35,549 bases of DNA, from assembly GCA_947589705.1 (NCBI GenBank), contig CANQCO010000009.1:1-35549 (forward strand), given 5' to 3'. The notes under the pieces were generated by a model that had not been told where the DNA came from, did no database searches, and saw nothing but the letters and a program-made list of their open reading frames with translations. Of this stretch, positions 17,269 to 25,451 are shown piece by piece (positions within the stretch are counted from its first letter, which is position 1; every line of letters starts with the position of its first letter). The DNA comes from Candidatus Gastranaerophilales bacterium. Lineage in GTDB: Bacteria; Cyanobacteriota; Vampirovibrionia; Gastranaerophilales; Gastranaerophilaceae. A program made the translations under genes and the position numbers.

Positions 17269-20200
17269 TTAGTCCCTAAATTTGACGCCTGTTACACGAG
17301 TTTTACCGTGTTCTTTTTGAGTTACACCTATTGTCCTATTAGCTGATTCTATCATAGGTTTTCTGTGACTAACTACTATAAATTGCGTATTTTTTGCCTG
17401 CTGCTGAATAATATCCGCCAAACGTTCTACATTAATCCCGTCTAAATTAGCATCAACTTCATCAAGTGCATAAAAAGGTGCGGGAAGATATTTTTGTATG
17501 GCAAATACCAAAGCCAATGCTGTTAATGATTTTTCACCGCCCGACATAGCACCTAACTTTTGTTTCTTCTTATCTCTTGGCTGCGCTTCAATAGTTAACC
17601 CGCCTTCAAACGGATTTTCCGGATTTTCCAGAAGTAAAGTGCCTTCTCCCTCAGATAAACGAGCAAAAATATCTTTGAAGTTTTCATTGATATTGTTGTA
17701 CGTTTTCATAAAGGTTTCTTTTTTAACCTGTTCATAACCGGTCATTTTGTCAAGAATTTGTTTGCGTTCGTTTGTTAATGTCGCTATTTGTTCTTTCTTC
17801 TCTTCCTGTCTTGCTTTTATGTTGTCATAAGCTTCAATGGCAAGCATATTAACAGGTTCCATTTCTTCCATGCGTTTTTGAAGACGCTGAATTCTGCCTG
17901 TTATTTCTTCCGTTGAAATCTCTGTCGGACAAAGTGCATTTATATCAACCTGATTTTCTTTCAATTCTGATTGTATTTCTTCTAGTTGCGGTTCAAGTTC
18001 TCTTCTTCTTGCTTTAAATGATTCCACCTGCTCTGATATTCTGTCTATTTCATTTGAAACCTTGTTTTTATTTGTTTCTGCGGCTAAAAGTTCTTCTTGA
18101 ATCAAATCTCTCTGTTTTTGAAGCTGAATCAATTTTTCGCCTAAAGTTCTTATTTTTTCTTCTAAAACTTGTGTTTTTTCCTCAATATTTTTAATTTCAG
18201 AAGCGTATTTTAACTTGTCATTTTCTGCAAGTTCATTATCCTTTTTAAGTCTTTCAATTTGTTCTTCTTTTGTTTTTATTAATTCATTATTAAAATCAAT
18301 ATCACGTTTTGATTCATTAATTTCATTGTTGCATTTAAGTATTTTATTCTGGTATTCTTTAATTTGATTTTCAATGGCAGAAGTCATTTCTTTAAGCTTT
18401 TTAAGTTCACCTTCCGTCATTTTACTTTCAATTTCGGTAATTTTATCCTGAATCAAAAGCATTTGTTCATTAACGGAAACAAGTTTTTCTTCATATTTTT
18501 CAAGCTTATTTTCAATATTTTTTATTTTAGGTTCAGATTCTTTAATTATTTTATTGCAATCATTAATTCTTTCTTCGTTATTCCCCTGATTATTATTTAG
18601 GTTTGAAAGTTCAATTTTTGCACCGTTTAGTGCTGTCATTGTATTTGAATAATTTGTTCTTATTTTTTCCTGTCTTGTCTCCAGTTCTTCTCTTGTCTTT
18701 TTAAGTGATTCATATTGGCTTTGGAGTTCTTGGAATTTCTTTTTATACTTAGTTAATTCTTCATCCTGATTTTGGGAGAATTTAAGCCCCGTATCACGTC
18801 TGTCACCGCCAGTTATGGCGCCTGATTTTTCAAACAAACTTCCGTCAAGAGTTACGAGCCTGTATTTGCCTATTAATCTTTTTGCACTGTCATAATCGTC
18901 AACAATTAAAGTTTCACCTAAGGCATAGAAAAATACGTCAAGATACTTATCATCAAAATCAACAAGGTTGATTGCAAAATCTACAACACCTTTTTCTTTG
19001 GGGATTTTTAGGCTTGATGGAGTTTTTTTCATCCTGTTAAGCGGAAGAAATGTTGCACTGCCTGCTCTTGCTGATTTTAAATAATCAATACATACCCTTG
19101 CGACATCTTCATCATCAACAACTATGTTTTTCATTCTTGAACCCATTGCAACTTCAAGTGCGGTTGAATATTCTTTGTCAACACTTCCAAGCTGCAATAG
19201 AGGAGCGTGTACACCTTTAATCTTTGCTTTTAATATTGAATCAATTGCTCTGCCTAAATTTATTTCTTCATAAGCACTTTTTTGTGCTTCTATTGTTACA
19301 ATTTTTTTCTGCACAAGCTGAATATCATACATCATATCTGATATTTCATTTTTATTTTTATCCAAATTGTACATTATATTTTCTTGTGCAAGCTTATAAT
19401 CGGCAAGCTCTTTAGTCAGTTCTTCAACCTGTAGATTTAATTTATCCTGATTATCTTTAAAATTGGCTTTAAATGAAGTTAAATCGGATAAAGTCTTTTT
19501 AGCTGTTTCTATTTCTTTTTTCATAGAAGTAAGTTCAGACTCTAATGGAAGCGATTCAGACTTTATATTCCATTCTTCTTCTTTGAGTTTTTCCAATTCT
19601 TTTTTTAAATTGTTTCTCTCTTCAAGCTGTTTATCTGCATTTTTATTAAGACCTGAAACTTCCTCTAAAATTCTTTTTAATTCAGCTTCTTGAACTTTAA
19701 TATTTTCTTCAATCTGAGAGATTTCAACTTTTTTTTCTTCAATTTTTAAATTAATTTTTTCTATTTTTTCCCTGTGATTTTCAATCCCGTTTTTGGAATT
19801 TTCAATAGTTTTTAAGTTGTCATGAATAGTTTTTTCAACGGAACTTATTGCAAGGTTTTTACGTGAAATTTGTCCTTTTAATTCTTCTAACTGTTTTTTA
19901 GTTTCAATTTGTTCAGCTTCACCGTTATTTTTAACCAGCTCGGATATTTCATTATATCTTTTCTTTATCTCAACAAGGCTTTCTTCAAGTTTTTTAAGGT
20001 TTAATTCTTCATCTTTTTTCTTTTTATTAAATTCAAGAATATTTTGATGAGTTAATTCTAAATTGCGTTTAATATCAAAATATTTGACGGTAGTAATCTG
20101 ACTTTCAAGTTGGAACTTTTCTGTTTTTAATTTTTGATATTTTAAAGCAGTTTCTTTCTCCTGCGCAAGTCTTTCAATATTGGATTCAATTTCGGTCAAG

Positions 20201-20766
20201 ATAAGATTAGCGTTTTCGACTCTTTCTTCAACGGTTAACAGTTCTTCTTTAGCCTTATCTATTCTTCTGTTAAAGTCTGCAACACCTGCTATTTCATCAA
20301 TAATTTTACGTCTTTCAATACTTGAACAGTTGGTAATACTCATAACATCACCCTGCATCATAACATTGTAGCTGTTTGGAGTAATCCTATATTTTTCAAG
20401 GTGGGTATGAATATCGGTTAATGTTGAAATTTGGTCATTCAAATAATAAACACTGTTAAAGCCTTGAGATGATTTTTTAATTCTTCTTGCGACAGTAATA
20501 GATTCTTCTTCATTATTTTCAGGTTCAAAAATTACTTTAACATAGGCTTCGTTCCTTTTATTGTGCGTGGAAATAAAATCGGATAATTGTTCCGTTCTTA
20601 AATTTCTAGCACTGGCAAGCCCTAAAGCAAATAATATTGAGTCTATGATATTACTTTTCCCTGAACCGTTGGGCCCCGATATGGTCGTAAACCCTTTCAA
20701 GAACGGTATTGTAACATCACTTGCAAATGATTTAAAATTGTCGACTTCAAGTTCTTTTATGTACAT
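17269..20766 (-). CDS. smc: Chromosome segregation ATPase SMC
   Basis: Core ATPase of bacterial condensin. The 1165 aa match the family. Head, N-terminal half: Walker A GPNGSGKS at 31-38 and the Q-loop region VMMQGDV. Two long antiparallel coiled-coil arms flank a hinge at about 510-660 (GVHAPLLQLGSV, ATFLPLNRM, GGDRRDTG). Head, C-terminal half: ABC signature MSGGEKSL (1074-1081) and Walker B FYALDEVDANLD (Asp1102, Glu1103). It is encoded first in the smc-scpA-scpB operon from a clear promoter at 20796-20824. The ribosome site is poor (AAGG about 15 nt upstream). Confidence 0.98.
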   Translation of the reverse strand: MYIKELEVDNFKSFASDVTIPFLKGFTTISGPNGSGKSNIIDSILFALGLASARNLRTEQLSDFISTHNKRNEAYVKVIFEPENNEEESITVARRIKKSSQGFNSVYYLNDQISTLTDIHTHLEKYRITPNSYNVMMQGDVMSITNCSSIERRKIIDEIAGVADFNRRIDKAKEELLTVEERVENANLILTEIESNIERLAQEKETALKYQKLKTEKFQLESQITTVKYFDIKRNLELTHQNILEFNKKKKDEELNLKKLEESLVEIKKRYNEISELVKNNGEAEQIETKKQLEELKGQISRKNLAISSVEKTIHDNLKTIENSKNGIENHREKIEKINLKIEEKKVEISQIEENIKVQEAELKRILEEVSGLNKNADKQLEERNNLKKELEKLKEEEWNIKSESLPLESELTSMKKEIETAKKTLSDLTSFKANFKDNQDKLNLQVEELTKELADYKLAQENIMYNLDKNKNEISDMMYDIQLVQKKIVTIEAQKSAYEEINLGRAIDSILKAKIKGVHAPLLQLGSVDKEYSTALEVAMGSRMKNIVVDDEDVARVCIDYLKSARAGSATFLPLNRMKKTPSSLKIPKEKGVVDFAINLVDFDDKYLDVFFYALGETLIVDDYDSAKRLIGKYRLVTLDGSLFEKSGAITGGDRRDTGLKFSQNQDEELTKYKKKFQELQSQYESLKKTREELETRQEKIRTNYSNTMTALNGAKIELSNLNNNQGNNEERINDCNKIIKESEPKIKNIENKLEKYEEKLVSVNEQMLLIQDKITEIESKMTEGELKKLKEMTSAIENQIKEYQNKILKCNNEINESKRDIDFNNELIKTKEEQIERLKKDNELAENDKLKYASEIKNIEEKTQVLEEKIRTLGEKLIQLQKQRDLIQEELLAAETNKNKVSNEIDRISEQVESFKARRRELEPQLEEIQSELKENQVDINALCPTEISTEEITGRIQRLQKRMEEMEPVNMLAIEAYDNIKARQEEKKEQIATLTNERKQILDKMTGYEQVKKETFMKTYNNINENFKDIFARLSEGEGTLLLENPENPFEGGLTIEAQPRDKKKQKLGAMSGGEKSLTALALVFAIQKYLPAPFYALDEVDANLDGINVERLADIIQQQAKNTQFIVVSHRKPMIESANRTIGVTQKEHGKTRVTGVKFRD

Positions 20767-20795
20767 TTATTTTTTCGCATGCCTTAATAATCATA

Positions 20796-20824
20796 ATTAC
20801 ACAACAAATACACGTAATAGTCAA
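20796..20824 (-). promoter_or_regulatory. Promoter of the smc-scpA-scpB operon
   Basis: On the minus strand: TTGACT (20824-20819), a 17-nt spacer, TGTAAT (20801-20796); each box matches the sigma-70 consensus at five of six positions. The predicted start is near 20789, leaving a leader of about 22 nt before the smc ATG. Confidence 0.7.
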
Positions 20825-20916
20825 AAACATTACATAATATTAATTTTTTAAATGTAAATTTTTTTCTTATTCATAAAAAAAATAATATACTGTTATTAAG
20901 TACGGGTGAAATAAAA

Positions 20917-22005
20917 ATGGAAGAATATAATATAAATACACTGCTTAGTAAAGCAGTAGAACTCAAAGCATCGGATATTCATTATATAACGGGTGAAGTT
21001 CCTGCAATGAGAGTAAATGGCAAAATACTTAAAACAAATCTATCCGCTGTTACTCAAGAGGATATAATACAGGCTATAAAAACAACAGCACCACAAGAAA
21101 TACAAAAACAAATTTTAGACTCCTCCGATTTTGATTATCCTTATGAATTAAAAGGAGTGGCAAGATTCAGGATTAATTTGGCACGAACTTTTGGTAAATA
21201 TTCTTTAAATATAAGGGTTATATCATTTAATATACCGACACTAAAAGAATTAAATCTTCCTGAAAGTTTGGAAAAATTTACAAGTCTGGATAACGGTATT
21301 ATACTTGTAACCGGAAGTTCCGGTTCGGGTAAATCAACTACCATTGCTTCTATTATTGAATTTATTAATAATAACTATCAAAAACATATTATTACTATTG
21401 AAGACCCTATTGAATATGTTTATACAAGTAAAAAGTCAATTTTTACTCAAAGACAAATAGGACTTGATACTAAAAATTATGAAGAAGGAATAAAATATAC
21501 TTTAAGACAAGACCCTGATATAATTGTAATAGGTGAAATCAGGGACAGAGATACTGTTAAAAGTGCTCTCTTTGCTGCTGAAACAGGACATCTTGTTATC
21601 GCCACAATGCATACTTATAATGCAGTACATACTATAAACAGATTATTAAGCTTTTTTGAACCTATAGAACGTGAAATTGTAAGAAGTCAATTCACTGAAG
21701 TATTTAGAGGAACAATATCACAGAAACTGTTGCTCAAAGCTGATTCTAAAGGCAGAATTCCCGCTGTTGAAATATTGTTTTCTACTCCTACAATTAAAGA
21801 TTTTATTATTAAAAATGAACTTGAAGAAATTTATAAACTTGTTCAAAAAGGCAGTTATAATGATATGATTACATTTAATGAATCACTTTATGAACTGTAT
21901 AAAAACAATCTTATAACTCAAGAAACGGCAATTAATAACTCAGATAACCCTAATGAACTAATGCATCTTATAAAAGGCGTATTCTACGGAAGTGAAGGTT
22001 TTTAA
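20917..22005 (+). CDS. Type IV pilus retraction-type ATPase, PilT family
   Basis: Hexameric secretion ATPase that depolymerises pili, powering twitching; it acts at the inner face of the cytoplasmic membrane. The 362 aa show: N-terminal PAS-like domain (NTLLSKAVELKASDIHY), Walker A GSSGSGKS at 133-140, Asp box EDPIEYVY, Walker B VIGEIRD (204-210) and His box ETGHLVIATMHT (His225). The short N-terminal domain and the arrangement fit PilT/PilU rather than the assembly ATPase PilB. A GGGTGA lies about 8 nt before the ATG and a TATACT at 20886-20891 could be its -10 box. It leads a run with recO (1-nt gap) and deoC. Together with the pilin at 1.3 kb it suggests functional pili. Confidence 0.92.
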   Translation: MEEYNINTLLSKAVELKASDIHYITGEVPAMRVNGKILKTNLSAVTQEDIIQAIKTTAPQEIQKQILDSSDFDYPYELKGVARFRINLARTFGKYSLNIRVISFNIPTLKELNLPESLEKFTSLDNGIILVTGSSGSGKSTTIASIIEFINNNYQKHIITIEDPIEYVYTSKKSIFTQRQIGLDTKNYEEGIKYTLRQDPDIIVIGEIRDRDTVKSALFAAETGHLVIATMHTYNAVHTINRLLSFFEPIEREIVRSQFTEVFRGTISQKLLLKADSKGRIPAVEILFSTPTIKDFIIKNELEEIYKLVQKGSYNDMITFNESLYELYKNNLITQETAINNSDNPNELMHLIKGVFYGSEGF

Positions 22006-22006
22006 A

Positions 22007-22771
22007 ATGAAAGAACAATTCACTGCAAATGTTATAAACCTTAAATCCTACAGTATTAGTGAAGCTGATAAGATTATAGTTATGTATTCTAAAGAAAAAG
22101 GCTTAATAAAAGGTGTGGCTAAAGGTATAAAAAAGACAACAAGTAAACTTGGCGGAAGAATGGATATGCTTGTTGCTAACAAGTTAATGCTTAATAAAGG
22201 CAGAAATCTTGATACTATCTGCCAGGCTGAAGCTTTAAACACTTTTTTAAATCTTAGAAGTGATATGAATAAGCTTTTTTATGCAATGTATGTAAGTGAA
22301 ATAATAGCTAATTTTGGCATAGAAAATGATCCTAACAGCGAAGAAATATATAATCTCTTTTATTCGCTTCTTGATAAACTTGCAAATACTAAAACTAAAC
22401 AAGAAACAATGTTTTATGTTCTTAAATTTCAACTGAAAATTATGGATATTACAGGCTACTCAATTGAACTTTCAAATTGTTTAAAATGCTCAAAACAAAT
22501 GAAAAACGAAGAAATATATTTTTCTATAGAACAAGGCGGAATACTTTGTGCCGATTGCGCTTCTGATATTGTTAAAAAAGTAAGAATACCTTATAAAATA
22601 ACAGAATTTTTAAATACTATTTTAAAGCAAGATTTTCTTTCTCCTACAAAATATGATAATCTGGTAACGGAAAAAATTCTTGATACCTGTATTAATTTAT
22701 TAAAAAAATATATTGAATATTATTCCCCAAAAAGATTTAAAACTACTCAAATATTAGAAAGTATAAGGTGA
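22007..22771 (+). CDS. recO: DNA repair protein RecO
   Basis: RecO helps RecR load RecA on single-stranded DNA coated by SSB (RecFOR pathway). The 254 aa are typical. The N-terminal OB-fold (VINLKSYSISEADKIIVMYSKEKG through GVAKGIKK) is followed by an all-helical domain and a four-cysteine zinc site (Cys158, Cys161, Cys181, Cys184). I chose ATG 22007, preceded by GAAGG at about 8 nt, over an in-frame GTG at 21992 inside the pilT end. The stop overlaps the ribosome site of deoC. Confidence 0.94.
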   Translation: MKEQFTANVINLKSYSISEADKIIVMYSKEKGLIKGVAKGIKKTTSKLGGRMDMLVANKLMLNKGRNLDTICQAEALNTFLNLRSDMNKLFYAMYVSEIIANFGIENDPNSEEIYNLFYSLLDKLANTKTKQETMFYVLKFQLKIMDITGYSIELSNCLKCSKQMKNEEIYFSIEQGGILCADCASDIVKKVRIPYKITEFLNTILKQDFLSPTKYDNLVTEKILDTCINLLKKYIEYYSPKRFKTTQILESIR

Positions 22772-22774
22772 GAA

Positions 22775-23422
22775 ATGGATGTGGCAAAATATATAGAACA
22801 TACTCTTTTAAGACAAGATGCAACAAAATCTGAACTTATAAAAATTTTTGATGAAGCAAAACAATATAATTTTTTAGGTGTTTGTGTAAATCCTCAAAAT
22901 GTCAGTCTTGCAAAAGAATATCTTAAAGGAAGTAATGTAAAAATAGTTACTGTAGTAGGATTTCCTCTAGGCTCCACGACAACGGAGACAAAAGCTTTTG
23001 AAGCAAAACAGGCAATAGAAAATGGAGCTGATGAAGTTGATATGGTTTTATCGGTTCAAGCTCTGAAAGATAAAGATTATGAATATATTGAAAACGATAT
23101 TAAAACAGTAAAAAAAGCATGTGAAAATCATATATTGAAAGTAATAATAGAAACAGACCTTTTAACAAAAGAAGAAATAGTAAAAGCTTGTGAATTAATA
23201 AATAAATCAGGTGCAGATTTTGCTAAAACCTCGACAGGATTTGTTAAAAACGGGGTTGGCGCAAAAATTGAAGATGTAGAATTGATGTATAAAACACTTA
23301 AGAATACAAATGTTAAAATAAAAGCGTCAGGGGGAATTAAAGACAGAGAAAAAGCATTAGCACTTATTAACGCAGGTGCTTCAAGACTTGGAACAAGCTC
23401 TGGAGTTAAACTTTTAAAATAA
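22775..23422 (+). CDS. deoC: Deoxyribose-phosphate aldolase
   Basis: Splits 2-deoxyribose-5-phosphate into glyceraldehyde-3-phosphate and acetaldehyde, the last step of deoxynucleoside breakdown. The 215 aa are a standard class I aldolase barrel: EHTLLRQDATKSEL near the start, VVGFPLGSTTTETK, NGADEVDMVL, Schiff-base Lys151 in FAKTSTGF, and Lys183 in KASGGI. AAGGTGAG precedes the ATG across the recO stop (3-nt gap). The last 9 bases overlap a convergent small gene. Confidence 0.97.
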   Translation: MDVAKYIEHTLLRQDATKSELIKIFDEAKQYNFLGVCVNPQNVSLAKEYLKGSNVKIVTVVGFPLGSTTTETKAFEAKQAIENGADEVDMVLSVQALKDKDYEYIENDIKTVKKACENHILKVIIETDLLTKEEIVKACELINKSGADFAKTSTGFVKNGVGAKIEDVELMYKTLKNTNVKIKASGGIKDREKALALINAGASRLGTSSGVKLLK

Positions 23423-23701
23423 ATTATCTTTTGGCGGCAAAGTCATTTTAATTTCCGGAAGCAATACCTTTGCAGCTTCTTCTAATTTTTTATTTTCATT
23501 TTTTATTTTATTGAATTTAAAATTTCTTTTCATTGCGAAATATAAGATACCAACAGCTATGGCTATTGTTGAACATTCTGAAACAACTTTTTTTACTTTT
23601 GCGGTTTTTATTTCTTTATCTGTAAAAGTGGTATTTGTTTTTTTTGTATTGTTGCTGCAAAATCTTATTTTTTTATAATTTGTATTAAAAGAAACTTTCA
23701 T
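23414..23701 (-). CDS. Small single-helix membrane protein, unknown function
   Basis: Not recognised. 95 aa: N-terminal MKVSFNTNYKKIRF (an 'SF' motif near the start, as in other unknowns here), a basic segment, one hydrophobic helix (STIAIAVGILYFAM) followed by positively charged residues, and a Lys/Glu/Leu-rich helix. A CAGGT lies about 8 nt before the ATG; the gap to the upstream glycosidase gene is 13 nt, so it is probably the last gene of that operon. It overlaps the end of deoC by 9 nt on the opposite strand. Confidence 0.7.
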   Translation of the reverse strand: MKVSFNTNYKKIRFCSNNTKKTNTTFTDKEIKTAKVKKVVSECSTIAIAVGILYFAMKRNFKFNKIKNENKKLEEAAKVLLPEIKMTLPPKDNLF

Positions 23702-23714
23702 AATATATTACCTG

Positions 23715-25451
23715 TTATTTTTGTTTTAGAACTTCAAGTCCTGATTGTTCAATGTTTGGAGTATTTACTTCAAATAAATGAATTCTTCCGGGACCTAAAT
23801 CAGTATTTATTTTACCGTTCCCGGCTTGGAAAATAGAATCTTCACCTGTTGAGGGGAATAAATTAGTTAATTTTTGGGTTTCATTTAATCCGGGTATTTC
23901 AACAGAACCGCTTTGTCTGTGATTTACATCTCTATTGGCAATAACAATAAGAGTTTTACCGTTCAGATGTCTTGCAAATGCTATTATTTGATCATTTTTG
24001 TTTTCTGAAACAGGAAGTGGTATAAAAGACCCTTTAGTTAAAATGTCTTTATATTGTTCTCTTACATTTAAAGTAGCTTCCATAAACTCACCTATTTCAG
24101 GGTGTTTACCTACTAAAGGTCTTGAGAAATTGAATATATCGGGTCTTCCTCTGTGAACGGTGCATTCTTCGGAATCGGTATCGGTTTGTTTATCTGTTGT
24201 ACCTTCAAAGTCATATATATAATCGTCACCTGTTTGATATCCATCAAAATAATACGGATTCAACATGGGAAGAGTTGCTTGAAGTCCTGAAACCAAATTG
24301 GAATATGTAACACCTCCGTGGTTCATAATTGATATATCATCATGGGTGCCGAATGAACCTATTAAAGATTTACCTTTATCAAGTTCCTGTGACATATTTA
24401 TGTTTTGTCTTACGTAGTCTATAAGTTCATTAGCTTTTGTCCATTCATGGAAAATATGATACTGACCGTAATAACTGTCAAATCCTGCTTTTAGCGCGTC
24501 TTGAGGTCTGTCATAATCCATATTCAATTGTGGAGAAGCGTCCTCATAAGTATAGCTTTCAGCAAGCCATGCAAATTCAGGATCTTTACTTCTTGAATAG
24601 TTTATTAATATATCCCAAAATTCTGTAGGTTTAGTTCTTGATACATCTGCACGAATACCGTCAACACCTAAATCAATACACATATCAACAAAATCTTTGT
24701 GCATTTGAAGCAATTCAGGATTTAATTCTTTTTTAGTTTCATCTTTCCAAGGACTGAACATTCTAATATCATTCCAACCCCCCGGAGTTTTAGGAGTACC
24801 GTCTTTTTCAAATGCCATTAATTCTGGGCGTTTTTTAAATAAATCATAAGAAGCACAGCTTGGTAAATCAAGCATTACGCTTATTCCACGTTTGTGGCAT
24901 TCGTTTATAAAACTCTTAAATTCTTCTTTAACAGTTCTGGGGTCTGTTTTATCGTCTAATGCAGGGTCTATTTGAAGAAAATCCATAGGCGCATATACAG
25001 AACCTGCTGTTCCCATTGCATTTTCCTTACCCGGAGGATTTACGGGAAGTACATGCAGTGTGTTAATTCCGAGTTTTTTTAACTCATCCAATCTTTTTAC
25101 AGCATTATTAAAATTACCTCTTATATCACCTTCTCTTAAAAGCTGATTGCCTGTTCTATCTTCTGCACCAAAGTTTCTTATTATTATTCCCATTATTTTT
25201 GAATCATTATTTTTAAATTTAGTTCTTAAATTGTTTTTATATGTATTTTCTGTTTGTGATAAATTAACTTGATTTACTTGTGCAGTTGAAATTAGTCCTT
25301 GATTTTGTAAAAATTTTTCAAGAATATTCGTACCAAAAGACTCGGATTTTTTCTCAGTATAATTCTGAGAGGAAACAGGAGCAGACTTAACAGGGGTTTG
25401 AACCTGTGTTAATTGTGGTATTTGAATATATTTATCAATATAATTAGCCAT
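23715..25451 (-). CDS. GH13 family glycosidase (alpha-amylase-like), probably cytoplasmic
   Basis: Protein of 578 aa. Residues 1-80 are polar and disordered, with no signal peptide. A (beta/alpha)8 barrel spans about 85-460: the GH13 catalytic set is complete, with the nucleophile in GIRADVS (Asp269, Arg267 two before it), acid/base Glu298 in WLAESY and His370-Asp371 in GTHDD. Conserved region I is unusual (DLPSCA at 195-200 in place of DxxxNH). A C-terminal beta domain (about 465-562; ANRDVNHRQSGSVEIPG) closes it. GH13 enzymes act on alpha-glucans such as glycogen or maltodextrins; the exact specificity is not readable here. Its ATG overlaps the preceding gene (8 nt), so it is translationally coupled to the membrane protein gene at 25444-27795. 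Confidence 0.88.
   Translation of the reverse strand: MANYIDKYIQIPQLTQVQTPVKSAPVSSQNYTEKKSESFGTNILEKFLQNQGLISTAQVNQVNLSQTENTYKNNLRTKFKNNDSKIMGIIIRNFGAEDRTGNQLLREGDIRGNFNNAVKRLDELKKLGINTLHVLPVNPPGKENAMGTAGSVYAPMDFLQIDPALDDKTDPRTVKEEFKSFINECHKRGISVMLDLPSCASYDLFKKRPELMAFEKDGTPKTPGGWNDIRMFSPWKDETKKELNPELLQMHKDFVDMCIDLGVDGIRADVSRTKPTEFWDILINYSRSKDPEFAWLAESYTYEDASPQLNMDYDRPQDALKAGFDSYYGQYHIFHEWTKANELIDYVRQNINMSQELDKGKSLIGSFGTHDDISIMNHGGVTYSNLVSGLQATLPMLNPYYFDGYQTGDDYIYDFEGTTDKQTDTDSEECTVHRGRPDIFNFSRPLVGKHPEIGEFMEATLNVREQYKDILTKGSFIPLPVSENKNDQIIAFARHLNGKTLIVIANRDVNHRQSGSVEIPGLNETQKLTNLFPSTGEDSIFQAGNGKINTDLGPGRIHLFEVNTPNIEQSGLEVLKQK

Noticed and set aside
21992-22006. GTG start for recO inside pilT
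   Set aside because: The ATG at 22007 has GAAGG at the right distance and matches the family N-terminus.
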